From: Xylocopa sonorina
Lineage: Eukaryota; Arthropoda; Insecta; Hymenoptera; Apidae
Assembly (NCBI RefSeq): GCF_050948175.1
Contig: NW_027490240.1
Location: forward strand, 558,001 to 622,000
Length of the DNA: 64,000 nucleotides
Direction of reading: 5' to 3'
Positions 38,400-51,499 of the stretch are shown one piece after another. Both the position numbers and the translations under genes were made by a program. The notes under the pieces are model-generated. The model made no database searches. It saw only the letters and a program-made list of their open reading frames with translations, and was not told the origin of the DNA. Within the stretch, counting starts at the first letter, position 1; every line of letters starts with the position of its first letter.

Positions 38400-41300
38400 T
38401 AGCAATAGAGTTCTAGCGCTTTTTAAATCGCGATATCGCATCTCACTACTATGTTTCGAGATAAGATATAATATTCATTGCGAAGAGTCATGTATACCTC
38501 GTATTCACTTCAAAAGAATGTAAATGCGACACTTCCTTGCTAGGAAATAGCGTTTCCAGATGACCACGTATCGTAAGAATGGAGTTCTAATACTTCTTAA
38601 AATGAGATATCGCATCTCATTTTTATGTTTCATGATAAGATATAATATCCATTGCGAAATGACATGCACACCTCGTATTCACTTCAATGGAATGTAAATG
38701 CGACACCTCCATGTTAGGAATTAGGGTTTGCAGATGTCTACGTATATTAGAAATAGAGTTCTAATGCTTCTCAAAACGCGATATAGCACCTCATTCCTAT
38801 GTTTCACGATAAGATATAATATTCATTGCCAAGTGTCATGTATACCTCGTATTCTCTTCAAAAGAATGTAATAGCGACACTTCCTTGCTAGGAAATAGCG
38901 TTTCCAGATGACCACGTATCGTAAGAATGGAGTTCTAATGCTCCATAAAACGAGATGTCGCATTTCATTTCTATGTTTGTGATAAGATATAATATTCATT
39001 GTGGAGTGTTATGTATACCTCGTATTCACTTCAAAAGATTGTAAATGCGACACTTCCTTGCTAGGAAATATTGTTTGCAGATGTCTACGTATCGTAAAAA
39101 TAGAGTTCTATTGCTTCTTAAAACGCGATATCGCATATTTCCTTTATGTTTCTTGATAAGATATAATATTCATTGCGAAGTGTCATGTATACCTGGTATT
39201 CACTTGAAAAGAATGTAAATGCGACACTTGCATGCTAGGAAATAGCTTTTGCAGATGTCTACGTATCGTAGCAATAGAGTTCTAATGCTTCTTAAAACGG
39301 GAAGTCGTATTTCATTTCGTTGTTTCGTAATAAGGTATAATATTCATTGTGGAATGTTATGTATATCTCGTATTCACTTCAGAAGAATGTAAAAGCGGCA
39401 CTTCCTTGCTAGGAAGTAGCGCTTGCAGATGTCTACGTATCGAAGCAATAGTGTTCTAATGTTTCTCAAAACGCGATATCGCAACCCATTCTTGTGTTTC
39501 ATGATAAGATATAATACTAAGTCCGATGTGTCATGTATATCTCGTATTCACTACAAAAGAATGTAAATGCCAAACTTCCATGCTAGGAAATAGCGTTTGC
39601 AGATGTCTACGTATCGTAGCAATGGAGTTCTAATGCTTCTCAAACCGCGATATCGCAACTCATTCCTATGTTTCATGATAAGATATAATATTCATTGCGA
39701 AGTGTCTTGTACATCTCGTTTTCACTTCAAAAGAATGTAAATGCGACACTTCCATGCTAGGAAGTAGCGTTTGCAGATGTCTACGTATCGTAGCAATAGA
39801 GTTCTAATGCTTCTTAAAACGGGAAGTCGTATTTCATTTCGTTGTTTCGTAATAAGGTATAATATTCATTGTGGAGTGTTATGTATACCTCGTATTCACT
39901 TCACAAGAATGTAAATGCGACTATTCCTTGCTAGGAAATAGCATTTGCAGATGTCTACGTATCGTAGCAATAGAGTTCTAATGCTTCTCAAAACGCGATA
40001 TCTCATCTCATTTCTATGCTTCATGATAAGATATAATATTCATTGCGAAATGTCATGTATACCTCGTATTCACTCCAATCGAATGTAAATGCGACACTTC
40101 CTTGCTAGGCAATAGCGTATTCAGATGTCTACGTTTCGAAGCAATAGAGTTCTAATGCTACTTAAATCGCGATATCGCAACTCCTTTCTACGCTTCGTGA
40201 TAAGATATAATATTCATCGGGAAGTGTCAGGTATACCTCGTATTCACTTCAAAAGAATGTAAATGCGACACTTCCATGCTAGGATATAGCGTCTGCGGAT
40301 GTCTGCGCGTCGAGGCAATAGAGTTCTAATGCTTCTTAAAACGCGATATCGCATCTCACTTCTATGTTTCATAAGATATAATATTCATTGCGAAGTGTCA
40401 TGTATTCCTCGTATTCACTTCAAAAGAATGTAAATGCTTGCTAGGAAATAGCGTTTGCAGATGTCTACGTATCGTAGCAATAGAGTTCTAATGCTTCTCA
40501 AAACGCGATATCGCATCTCATTTCTATGGTTCCTGATAAGATATAATATTCATTGCGAAGTGTCATGTACACCTCGTATTCACTTGAAAAAAATGTAAAT
40601 GCGACACTTCCATGCTAGGAAATAGCGTCTGCAGATGTCTACGCGTCGAGGCAGTAGAGTTCTAATGCTTCTTAAAACGCGATATCGCATCTCACTTCTA
40701 TGTTTCATGATAGGATATAATATTCATTGCGAAGTGTCATGTATACCTCGTATTCACTCCAAACGAATGTAAATGCGACACTTCCTTGCTAGGAAATGGC
40801 GTATTCCGATGTCTACGTATCGTAGCAATAGAGTTCTAATGCTACTTAAATCGCGATATCGCATCTCATTTATATGTTTCGTGATAAGATATAATATTCA
40901 TCGCGAAGTGTCAGGTATACCTCGTATTCACTTCAAAAGAATGTAAATGCGACACTTCCATGCTAGGAAGTAGCGTCTGCAGATGTCTGCGCGTCGAGGC
41001 AATAGAGTTCTAATGCTTCTTAAAACGCGATATCGTATCTCAATTCGATGTTTCATTATAAGATATAATATTCATTGCGGAGTGTCATGTATACCTCGTA
41101 TTCACATCAAAAGAATGTAAATGGGACTATTCCTTGCTAGGGCATAGCGTTTGCAGATGCCTACGTATCGTAGCAATAGAGTTCTAATGCTTTTTAGATC
41201 GCGATATCGCATCTCATTTCTATGTTTCGTGATAAGTTATAATATTCATTACGAAGTGTCATGTATACCTCGAATTCACTTCAAAAGAATGTAAATGCGA

Positions 41301-42720
41301 CTATTTCTTTCTAGGAAATAACATTTGCAGATGTCTAGGTATCGTAGCAATAGAGTTCCAATGCTTCTCAACCCGCGATATCGCATCTCATTTCTATGCT
41401 TCATGATAAGACATAATATTCATTGCGAAGTGTCATGTATACCTCGTATTCACTCCAAGCGAATGTAAATGCTACACTTCCTTGCTAGGAAATACAGTAT
41501 TCAGATGTCTACGTATCGTGGCAATAGACTTCCAATGCTACTTAAATCGCGATATCGCATCTCATTTCTATGTTTCGTGATAAGATATAATATTCATTGC
41601 GAAGTGTCATGTATACCTCGTATTCACTTCAAAAGAATGTAAATGCGACTATTGCTTGCTAGGAAATAGCGTTTGCAGATGTCTAAGTATCGTAGCAATA
41701 GAGTTCTAATTCTTCTCAAAACGCGATATCGCATCTCACTTCTATGTTTCATGATAAGATATAATATTCATCGCGAAGTGTCATGTATACCTCGTATTCA
41801 CTTCAAAAGAATGTAAATGCGACACTTCCATGCTAGGAAATAGCGTCTGCAGATGTCTACGCGTCGAGGCAATAGAGTTCTAAGGCTTCTTAAAACGCTA
41901 TATCGCGTCTCACTAATATGTTTCATGATAAAATATAATATTCATTGCGAAGTGTCATGTATACCTCGTATTCCCTCCAAGCGAATGTAAATGCGACACC
42001 TCCTTGCTAGGAAATGGCGTATTCAGATGTCTACGCGTCGAGGCAATAGAGTTCTCATGCTTCTTAAAACGCGATATCGCATCTCACTTCTATGTTTCAT
42101 GATAAGATATAATATTCATTGCGAAGTGTCATGTATACCTCGTATTCACTTCAAAACAATGTTAATGCGAATCTTCCTTGCTAGGAAATAGCGTTTGCAG
42201 ATGCCTACATATCGTAGCAATAAAATTCTAATGCTACTTAAATCGCGATATCGCATCTCATTTATATGTTTCGTGAAAAGATATAATTTTCATTGCGAAG
42301 TGTCATGTATACCTCGTAGTCGCTTGAAAAGTATGTAAAAGCGACTATTCCTTGCTAGGAAATAGCGTTTGCAGATGCCTACGTATCGTAGCAATAGAGT
42401 TCTAATGCTTCTTAGATCGCGATATCGCATCTCATTTCTATGTTTCCTGATAAGTTATAATATTCATTCCGAAGTGTCATGTATACCACGAATTCACTTC
42501 AAAAGAATGTAAATGCGGCACTTCCATGCTAGGAAATAGCGTTTGCAGATGCCTACATATCGTAACAATAAATTTCTAATGCTACTTAAATCGCAATATC
42601 GCATCTCATTTATATGTTTCGTGAAAAGATATAATATTCATTGCGAAGTGTCAGGTATACCTCGTATTCACTCCAAAAGAATGTAAATGCGACGTTTCCA
42701 TCCTAGGGGATACCGTTTGC
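38400..42720. repeat. Third diverged-monomer island
   Basis: Diverged monomers with private words: TTTCCAGATGACCACGTATC (38,552 and 38,902, again near 61,178, 61,527 and 61,702), AAAACGGGAAGTCGTATTTC (39,295 and 39,817) and CTACGCGTCGAGGC. A 9-bp deletion shortens the monomer near 40,436 and a 3-bp deletion lies near 40,371. The right end merges into the 1,915-bp tandem unit. No unique DNA is present. Confidence 0.83.
40431..41091. repeat. Block recurring from 21,330-21,990, copy 2
   Basis: Matches 21,330-21,990 at constant offset 19,101 bp through nearly four monomers, including the ATGGTTCCTGATAAG monomer and the GGAAATGGCGTATTC monomer. Differences include GATATCGC for GTTATAGC and GATAGGATATAA for GATAAGATATAA. 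Confidence 0.85.
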
Positions 42721-43632
42721 AGATGTCTACGTATAGTAGCAAAAGAGTCCTAACGCTTCTTAAAACGAGATGTCGCATTTCACTTCTATGTTTCGTGATA
42801 AGATATAATATTCATTGCGAAGTGTCATGTATACCTCGTATTCACTTCAAAAGAACGTAAATAAGACACTTCCACGCTAGGAAATAGCGTTTGCAGATGT
42901 CTACGTATCGTAGCAATAGAGTTCTAATGCTCCTTAAAACGCGGTATCGCATCTCACTTCTATGTCTCATGATAAGATATAATATTCATTGCGAAGTGTC
43001 ATGTATACCTCGTATTCACTTCAAAAGAATGTAAATATGACACTTCCATGCTAGGAAATAGCGTTTGCAGATGTCTACGTATATTAGCAATAGAGTTCTA
43101 ATGCTTCTCAAAACGCGATATAGCGCCTCAGTAATATGTTTCATGATAAGATATAATATTCATTGTGAATTGTCATGTATATCTCGTATTCACATTAAAA
43201 GAATGTAAATGCGACACTTCCATGCTAGGAAATAGCGTTTGCAGATGTCTACGTATCGCAGCAATAGAGTTCCAATGCTTCCTAAAACGCGATATCGCAT
43301 CTCTCTTCTATGTTTCATGATAAGGTATAATATTCATTGCGATGTGTCATGTATACATCGTATTCACTTCAAATGAATGTAAATGCGACACTTCCATGCT
43401 AGGAAATAGCGTTTTGCAGTTGACTACGTACCGTAGCAATAGAGTTCTAATGCTTCTTAAAACGCTATATCGGGTCTCACTAATATGTTTCATGATAAAA
43501 TATAATATTCATTGCGAAGTGTCATGTATACCTCGTATTCCCTCCAAGCGAATGTAAATGCGACACCTCCTTGCTAGGAAATGGCGTATTCAGATGTCTA
43601 CGCGTCGAGGCAATAGAGTTCTCATGCTTCTT
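41718..43632. repeat. 1,915-bp 11-mer higher-order repeat, copy 1
   Basis: Eleven monomers (1,915 bp, 11 x 174 plus 1) repeated at once at 43,633. Diagnostic words are GGAAATGGCGTATTC, CTACGCGTCGAGGC, CAAAACAATGTTAATG, CCTAGGGGATACCG and TTGCAGTTGACTACG. The only base difference I found between copies 1 and 2 is G at 43,125 against A at 45,040, so the duplication looks very recent. Loss of the TAG stop in AAATGGCG gives a chance open frame of 66 codons at 41,991-42,191 that is copied with the unit. Confidence 0.94.
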
Positions 43633-45472
43633 AAAACGCGATATCGCATCTCACTTCTATGTTTCATGATAAGATATAATATTCATCGCGAAGTGTCATG
43701 TATACCTCGTATTCACTTCAAAAGAATGTAAATGCGACACTTCCATGCTAGGAAATAGCGTCTGCAGATGTCTACGCGTCGAGGCAATAGAGTTCTAAGG
43801 CTTCTTAAAACGCTATATCGCGTCTCACTAATATGTTTCATGATAAAATATAATATTCATTGCGAAGTGTCATGTATACCTCGTATTCCCTCCAAGCGAA
43901 TGTAAATGCGACACCTCCTTGCTAGGAAATGGCGTATTCAGATGTCTACGCGTCGAGGCAATAGAGTTCTCATGCTTCTTAAAACGCGATATCGCATCTC
44001 ACTTCTATGTTTCATGATAAGATATAATATTCATTGCGAAGTGTCATGTATACCTCGTATTCACTTCAAAACAATGTTAATGCGAATCTTCCTTGCTAGG
44101 AAATAGCGTTTGCAGATGCCTACATATCGTAGCAATAAAATTCTAATGCTACTTAAATCGCGATATCGCATCTCATTTATATGTTTCGTGAAAAGATATA
44201 ATTTTCATTGCGAAGTGTCATGTATACCTCGTAGTCGCTTGAAAAGTATGTAAAAGCGACTATTCCTTGCTAGGAAATAGCGTTTGCAGATGCCTACGTA
44301 TCGTAGCAATAGAGTTCTAATGCTTCTTAGATCGCGATATCGCATCTCATTTCTATGTTTCCTGATAAGTTATAATATTCATTCCGAAGTGTCATGTATA
44401 CCACGAATTCACTTCAAAAGAATGTAAATGCGGCACTTCCATGCTAGGAAATAGCGTTTGCAGATGCCTACATATCGTAACAATAAATTTCTAATGCTAC
44501 TTAAATCGCAATATCGCATCTCATTTATATGTTTCGTGAAAAGATATAATATTCATTGCGAAGTGTCAGGTATACCTCGTATTCACTCCAAAAGAATGTA
44601 AATGCGACGTTTCCATCCTAGGGGATACCGTTTGCAGATGTCTACGTATAGTAGCAAAAGAGTCCTAACGCTTCTTAAAACGAGATGTCGCATTTCACTT
44701 CTATGTTTCGTGATAAGATATAATATTCATTGCGAAGTGTCATGTATACCTCGTATTCACTTCAAAAGAACGTAAATAAGACACTTCCACGCTAGGAAAT
44801 AGCGTTTGCAGATGTCTACGTATCGTAGCAATAGAGTTCTAATGCTCCTTAAAACGCGGTATCGCATCTCACTTCTATGTCTCATGATAAGATATAATAT
44901 TCATTGCGAAGTGTCATGTATACCTCGTATTCACTTCAAAAGAATGTAAATATGACACTTCCATGCTAGGAAATAGCGTTTGCAGATGTCTACGTATATT
45001 AGCAATAGAGTTCTAATGCTTCTCAAAACGCGATATAGCACCTCAGTAATATGTTTCATGATAAGATATAATATTCATTGTGAATTGTCATGTATATCTC
45101 GTATTCACATTAAAAGAATGTAAATGCGACACTTCCATGCTAGGAAATAGCGTTTGCAGATGTCTACGTATCGCAGCAATAGAGTTCCAATGCTTCCTAA
45201 AACGCGATATCGCATCTCTCTTCTATGTTTCATGATAAGGTATAATATTCATTGCGATGTGTCATGTATACATCGTATTCACTTCAAATGAATGTAAATG
45301 CGACACTTCCATGCTAGGAAATAGCGTTTTGCAGTTGACTACGTACCGTAGCAATAGAGTTCTAATGCTTCTTAAAACGCTATATCGGGTCTCACTAATA
45401 TGTTTCATGATAAAATATAATATTCATTGCGAAGTGTCATGTATACCTCGTATTCCCTCCAAGCGAATGTAA
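43633..45472. repeat. 1,915-bp 11-mer higher-order repeat, copy 2
   Basis: Tandem second copy. It passes into copy 3 near 45,472, where the series skips two monomers: sequence equivalent to 43,557 is followed by sequence equivalent to 43,906. That makes the spacing between copies 2 and 3 1,567 bp (9 monomers plus 1). Confidence 0.94.
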
Positions 45473-46935
45473 ATGCGACACCTCCTTGCTAGGAAATGGC
45501 GTATTCAGATGTCTACGCGTCGAGGCAATAGAGTTCTCATGCTTCTTAAAACGCGATATCGCATCTCACTTCTATGTTTCATGATAAGATATAATATTCA
45601 TTGCGAAGTGTCATGTATACCTCGTATTCACTTCAAAACAATGTTAATGCGAATCTTCCTTGCTAGGAAATAGCGTTTGCAGATGCCTACATATCGTAGC
45701 AATAAAATTCTAATGCTACTTAAATCGCGATATCGCATATCATTTATATGTTTCGTGAAAAGATATAATTTTCATTGCGAAGTGTCATGTATACCTCGTA
45801 GTCGCTTGAAAAGTATGTAAAAGCGACTATTCCTTGCTAGGAAATAGCGTTTGCAGATGCCTACGTATCGTAGCAATAGAGTTCTAATGCATCTTAGATC
45901 GCGATATCGCATCTCATTTCTATGTTTCCTGATAAGTTATAATATTCATTCCGAAGTGTCATGTATACCACGAATTCACTTCAAAAGAATGTAAATGCGG
46001 CACTTCCATGCTAGGAAATAGCGTTTGCAGATGCCTACATATCGTAACAATAAATTTCTAATGCTACTTAAATCGCAATATCGCATCTCATTTATATGTT
46101 TCGTGAAAAGATATAATATTCATTGCGAAGTGTCAGGTATACCTCGTATTCACTCCAAAAGAATGGAAATGCGACGTTTCCATCCTAGTGGATACCGTTT
46201 GCAGATGTCTACGTATAGTAGCAAAAGAGTCCTAATGCTTCTTAAAACGAGATGTCGCATTTCACTTCTATGTTTCGTGATAAGATATAATATTCATTGC
46301 GAAGTGTCATGTATACCTCGTATTCACTTCAAAAGAACGTAAATAAGACACTTCCACGCTAGGAAATAGCGTTTGCAGATGTCTACGTATCGTAGCAGTA
46401 GAGTTCTAATGCTCCTTAAAACGCGGTATCGCATCTCACTTCTATGTCTCATGATAAGATATAATATTCATTGCGAAGTGTCATGTATACCTCGTATTCA
46501 CTTCAAAAGAATGTAAATATGACACTTCCATGCTAGGAAATAGCGTTTGCAGATGTCTACGTATATTAGCAATAGAGTTCTAATGCTTCTCAAAACGCGA
46601 TATAGCACCTCAGTCATATGTTTCATGATAAGATATAATATTCATTGTGAATTGTCACGTATATCTCCGTATTCACATTAAAAGAATGTAAATGCGACAC
46701 TTCCATGCTAGGAAATAGCGCTTGCAGATGTCTACGTATCGCAGCAATAGAGTTCCAATGCTTCCTAAAACGCGATATCGCATCTCTCTTCTATGTTTCA
46801 TGATAAGGTATAATATTCATTGCGATGTGTCATGTATACCTCGTATTCACTTCAAATGAATGTAAATGCGACACTTCCATGCTAGGAAATAGCGTTTTGC
46901 AGTTGACTACGTACCGTAGCAATAGAGTTCTAATG
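45473..46935. repeat. 11-mer higher-order repeat, copy 3, shortened
   Basis: Third copy at offset 1,567 bp from copy 2. It is slightly more diverged: CATCTTAGATCG near 45,890, CATCCTAGTGGATACC near 46,182, CAGTCATATG near 46,613 and an extra C in TATATCTCCGTATTC near 46,669. Homology ends near 46,935, where the monomer switches from CTATATCGGG to CGATATCGCATATCAC. Confidence 0.92.
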
Positions 46936-48686
46936 CTTCTTAGAACGCGATATCGCATATCACTACTATGTTTCATGATAAGATATAATATTCCTTGCGA
47001 AGTGTCATGTATACCTCGTATTCACTTCAAAAGAACGTAAATAAGACACTTCCATGCTAGGAAATAGCGTTTGCAGATGTCTACGTATCGTAGCAATAGA
47101 GTTCCAATGCTTCTTAAAACGCGATATCGCATCTCACTTCTATGTTTAATGATAAAATACAATATTCATTGCGAAGTGTCATGTATACCTCGGTTTCACT
47201 TCACAAGAATGTAAATGCGACACTTCCTTGCTAGGAAATATTGTTTGCAGATGTCTACGTATCACAGCAATAGAGCACAAATGCTTCTTAAAACGAGATG
47301 TCGTATTTCATTTCTACGTTTCGTAATAAGATATAATATTCATTGTGTAATGATATGTATACCTCGTATTCACTTCAGTGAAATGTAAGTGCGAAATTTC
47401 CTTGCTAGGAAATAGAGTTTGCAGATGTCTACGTATATTAGCAATAGAGTTCTAATGCTTCTCAAAACGCGATATAGCACCTCATTCCTGTTTTTCATGA
47501 TAAGATATAATATTCATTGCGAAGTGTCATGTATATCTCGTATTCACATCAAAAGAATGTAAATGCGACACTTCCATGCTAGGAAATAGCGTTTGCAGAT
47601 GTCTACGTATCGCAGCAATAGAGTTCCAATGCTTCCTAAAACGCGATATCGCATCTCTCTTCTATGTTTCATGACAAGGTATAATTTTCATTGCGAAGTG
47701 TCATGTATACCTCGTATTCACTTCAAAAGAATGTAAATGCGACACTTCCATGCTTGGAAATAGCCTTTGCAGATGTCTACGTGTCGTAGCAATAGAGTTC
47801 TAATGCTTCTTAGAACGCGATATTGCATCACACTTTTATGTTTCATGATAAGATATAATATTCATTGCGAAGTGTCATGTATACCTCGTATTCACTTCAA
47901 AAGAATGTAAATGCGACACTTCCATGCTAGGAAATAGCGTTTGCAGATGTCTACGTATCGTAGCAATAGAGTTCTAATGCTTCTCAAAACGCGATATAGC
48001 ACCTCAGTCCTATGTTTCATGATAAGATATAATATTCATTCCGAAGTGTCATGTATATCTCGTATTCACACCAAAAGAATGTAAATGCGACACTTCCATG
48101 CTAGGAAATAGCGCTTGCAGATGTCTACGTATCGTAGCAATAGAGTTCTAATGCTTCTTAGTACGCGATATCGCATATCACTACTATGATTCATGATAAG
48201 ATATAATATTCATTGCGAAGTGTCATGTATACCTCGTACTCACTCCAAAAGAATGTAAATGCGACCCTTCCATGCTAGGAAATAGCGTTTGCTGATGTCT
48301 AAGTATCGTAGCAATAGAGTTCTAATGCTTCTTAGAGCGCGATATCGCATCTGACTACTATGTTCCATGATAAGATATAATATTCATTGCGAAGTGTCAT
48401 CTATACCTCGTAATCACTTCAAAAGGATGTAAATGCGACACTTCCATGCTAGGAAATACCGTTTGCAGATGTCTACGTATCGTAGCAATAGAGTTCTAAG
48501 GCTTCTTAAAACGAGATGCCTCATTTCATTTCTATGTTCCGTGATAAGATATAATATTCATTGTGGAGTGCCATGTATACCTCGTATTCACTTCAAATGA
48601 ATGTAAATGCGACACTTCCATGCTAGGAAGTAGCGGTTGCAGATGTCTACGTATCGTAGCAATAGGGTTCTAATGCTTCTTAAGAC
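46936..48686. repeat. Canonical satellite segment between HOR units
   Basis: About ten A, A', B and C monomers with no gene. It holds the monomer with TTTGCTGATGTCTAAGTATC near 48,288, whose relatives recur near 53,165 and 57,873, so this stretch shares a haplotype with 53.1-53.3 kb and 57.8-58.0 kb. Confidence 0.85.
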
Positions 48687-49275
48687 GCGATATCGCATCT
48701 CACTTCTAAGTTTCATGATAAGATATAATATTCATTGCGAAGTGTCATGTATACCTCGTATTCACTTCAAAAGAATGTAAATGCAACACTTCCATGCTAG
48801 GAAATAGCGTTTGCAGATGTCTACGTATCGTAGCAATAGAGTTCTAATGCTTCTCAAAACGCGATATAGCACCTCAGTCCTATGTTTCATGATAAGATAT
48901 AATATTCATTCCGAAGTGTCATGTATATCTCGTATTCACACCAAAAGAATGTAAATGCGACACATCCATGCTAGGAAATAGCGTTTGCAGATGTCTACGT
49001 ATCGTAGCAATAGAGTTCTAATGCTTCTTAGTACGCGATATCGCATATCACTACTATGATTCATGATAAGACATAATATTCATTGCGAAGTTTCATGTAT
49101 ACCTCGTACTCACTTCAAAAGAACGTAAATAAGACACTTCCATGCTAGGAAATAGCGTTTTCAGATGTCTACGTGTCGTAGCAATAGAGTTCTAATGCTT
49201 CTTAGAACGCGATATCGCATCTCACTTCTATGTTTCATGATAAGATATAATATTCATTGCGAAGTGTCATGTATA
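48440..49275. repeat. 5,225-bp-offset block, copy 1
   Basis: About 4.8 monomers recur at 53,665-54,500 with constant offset 5,225 bp (30 monomers plus 5). Shared words are AAATACCGTTTGC, ACGAGATGCCTCATTTC (48,511 and 53,736), TAGCGGTTGCAG (48,631 and 53,856), TTCTAAGTTTCATG and AGCGTTTTCAGATG. It overlaps the first 8-mer HOR copy, so the later block is a third partial copy of that unit. Confidence 0.88.
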
Positions 49276-50079
49276 CTTCGTATTCACTTCAAAAGAATGT
49301 AAATGCGTCACTTCCATGCTAGGAAAGAGCCTTTGCAGATGTCTACGTATCGTAGCAATAGATTTCTAATGCTTCTCAAAACGCGATATAGCACCTCAGT
49401 CCTATGTTTCATGATAAGATATAATATTCATTGCGAAGTGTCATGTATATCTCGTATTAACATCAAAAGAATGTAAATCCGACACTTCCATGCTAGGAAA
49501 TAGCGTTTGCAGATGTCTACGTATCGCAGCAATAGAGTTCCAATGCTTCCTAAAACGCGATATCGCATCTCTCTTCTATGTTTCATGATAAGGTATAATA
49601 TTCATTGCGAAGTGTCATGTATACCTCGTATTCACTTCAAATGAATGTAAATGCGACACTTCCATGCTAGGAAAAAGCGTTTTGCAGATGTCTACGTATC
49701 GTAGCAATAGAGTTCTAATGCTTCTTAGAACGCGATATCGCATATCACTACTATGTTTCATGATAAGATATAATATTCATTGCGAAGTGTCATGTATACC
49801 TAGTACTCACTTCAAAAGTACGTAAATAAGACACTTCCATGCTAGGAAATAGCGTTTGCAGATGTCTACGTATCGTAGCAATAGAGTTCTAATGCTTTTT
49901 AGAACGCGATATGGCATCTCACTGCTATGTTTCATGATAAGATATAATATTCATTGTGGAGTGTCATGTATACCTCGTATTCACTTCAAATGAATGTAAA
50001 TGCGACACTTCCATTCTAGGAAATAGCGTTTGCAGATGTCTACGTATCGTAGCAATAGAGTTCTAATGCTTCTTAAAAT
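48687..50079. repeat. 1,393-bp 8-mer higher-order repeat, copy 1
   Basis: Eight monomers (8 x 174 plus 1) repeated in tandem. Markers: AATGCAACACTTCC (48,780 and 50,173) and AAGACATAATATTC (49,069 and 50,462). The one difference found by eye inside the unit is AGGAAAGAGCC near 49,326 against AGGAAATAGCC near 50,719. Confidence 0.93.
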
Positions 50080-51472
50080 GCGATATCGCATCTCACTTCT
50101 AAGTTTCATGATAAGATATAATATTCATTGCGAAGTGTCATGTATACCTCGTATTCACTTCAAAAGAATGTAAATGCAACACTTCCATGCTAGGAAATAG
50201 CGTTTGCAGATGTCTACGTATCGTAGCAATAGAGTTCTAATGCTTCTCAAAACGCGATATAGCACCTCAGTCCTATGTTTCATGATAAGATATAATATTC
50301 ATTCCGAAGTGTCATGTATATCTCGTATTCACACCAAAAGAATGTAAATGCGACACATCCATGCTAGGAAATAGCGTTTGCAGATGTCTACGTATCGTAG
50401 CAATAGAGTTCTAATGCTTCTTAGTACGCGATATCGCATATCACTACTATGATTCATGATAAGACATAATATTCATTGCGAAGTTTCATGTATACCTCGT
50501 ACTCACTTCAAAAGAACGTAAATAAGACACTTCCATGCTAGGAAATAGCGTTTTCAGATGTCTACGTGTCGTAGCAATAGAGTTCTAATGCTTCTTAGAA
50601 CGCGATATCGCATCTCACTTCTATGTTTCATGATAAGATATAATATTCATTGCGAAGTGTCATGTATACTTCGTATTCACTTCAAAAGAATGTAAATGCG
50701 TCACTTCCATGCTAGGAAATAGCCTTTGCAGATGTCTACGTATCGTAGCAATAGATTTCTAATGCTTCTCAAAACGCGATATAGCACCTCAGTCCTATGT
50801 TTCATGATAAGATATAATATTCATTGCGAAGTGTCATGTATATCTCGTATTAACATCAAAAGAATGTAAATCCGACACTTCCATGCTAGGAAATAGCGTT
50901 TGCAGATGTCTACGTATCGCAGCAATAGAGTTCCAATGCTTCCTAAAACGCGATATCGCATCTCTCTTCTATGTTTCATGATAAGGTATAATATTCATTG
51001 CGAAGTGTCATGTATACCTCGTATTCACTTCAAATGAATGTAAATGCGACACTTCCATGCTAGGAAAAAGCGTTTTGCAGATGTCTACGTATCGTAGCAA
51101 TAGAGTTCTAATGCTTCTTAGAACGCGATATCGCATATCACTACTATGTTTCATGATAAGATATAATATTCATTGCGAAGTGTCATGTATACCTAGTACT
51201 CACTTCAAAAGTACGTAAATAAGACACTTCCATGCTAGGAAATAGCGTTTGCAGATGTCTACGTATCGTAGCAATAGAGTTCTAATGCTTTTTAGAACGC
51301 GATATGGCATCTCACTGCTATGTTTCATGATAAGATATAATATTCATTGTGGAGTGTCATGTATACCTCGTATTCACTTCAAATGAATGTAAATGCGACA
51401 CTTCCATTCTAGGAAATAGCGTTTGCAGATGTCTACGTATCGTAGCAATAGAGTTCTAATGCTTCTTAAAAT
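50080..51472. repeat. 1,393-bp 8-mer higher-order repeat, copy 2
   Basis: Tandem second copy of the 8-mer. It ends where AAAATGCGATATCGC gives way to AAAATGCGATATAGCACC at about 51,473, a switch from an A to a C monomer inside the GATATCGC palindrome. Confidence 0.93.
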
Positions 51473-51499
51473 GCGATATAGCACCTCATTCCTAAGTTT

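Noticed and set aside
41991..42191. Identical 66-codon open frames at 41,991, 43,906 and 45,473, and 71-codon frames at 43,342, 45,257 and 46,825
   Set aside because: They are carried as passengers by the 1,915-bp tandem unit (spacing 1,915 and 1,567 bp) and fall in the satellite frame that is nearly open anyway.
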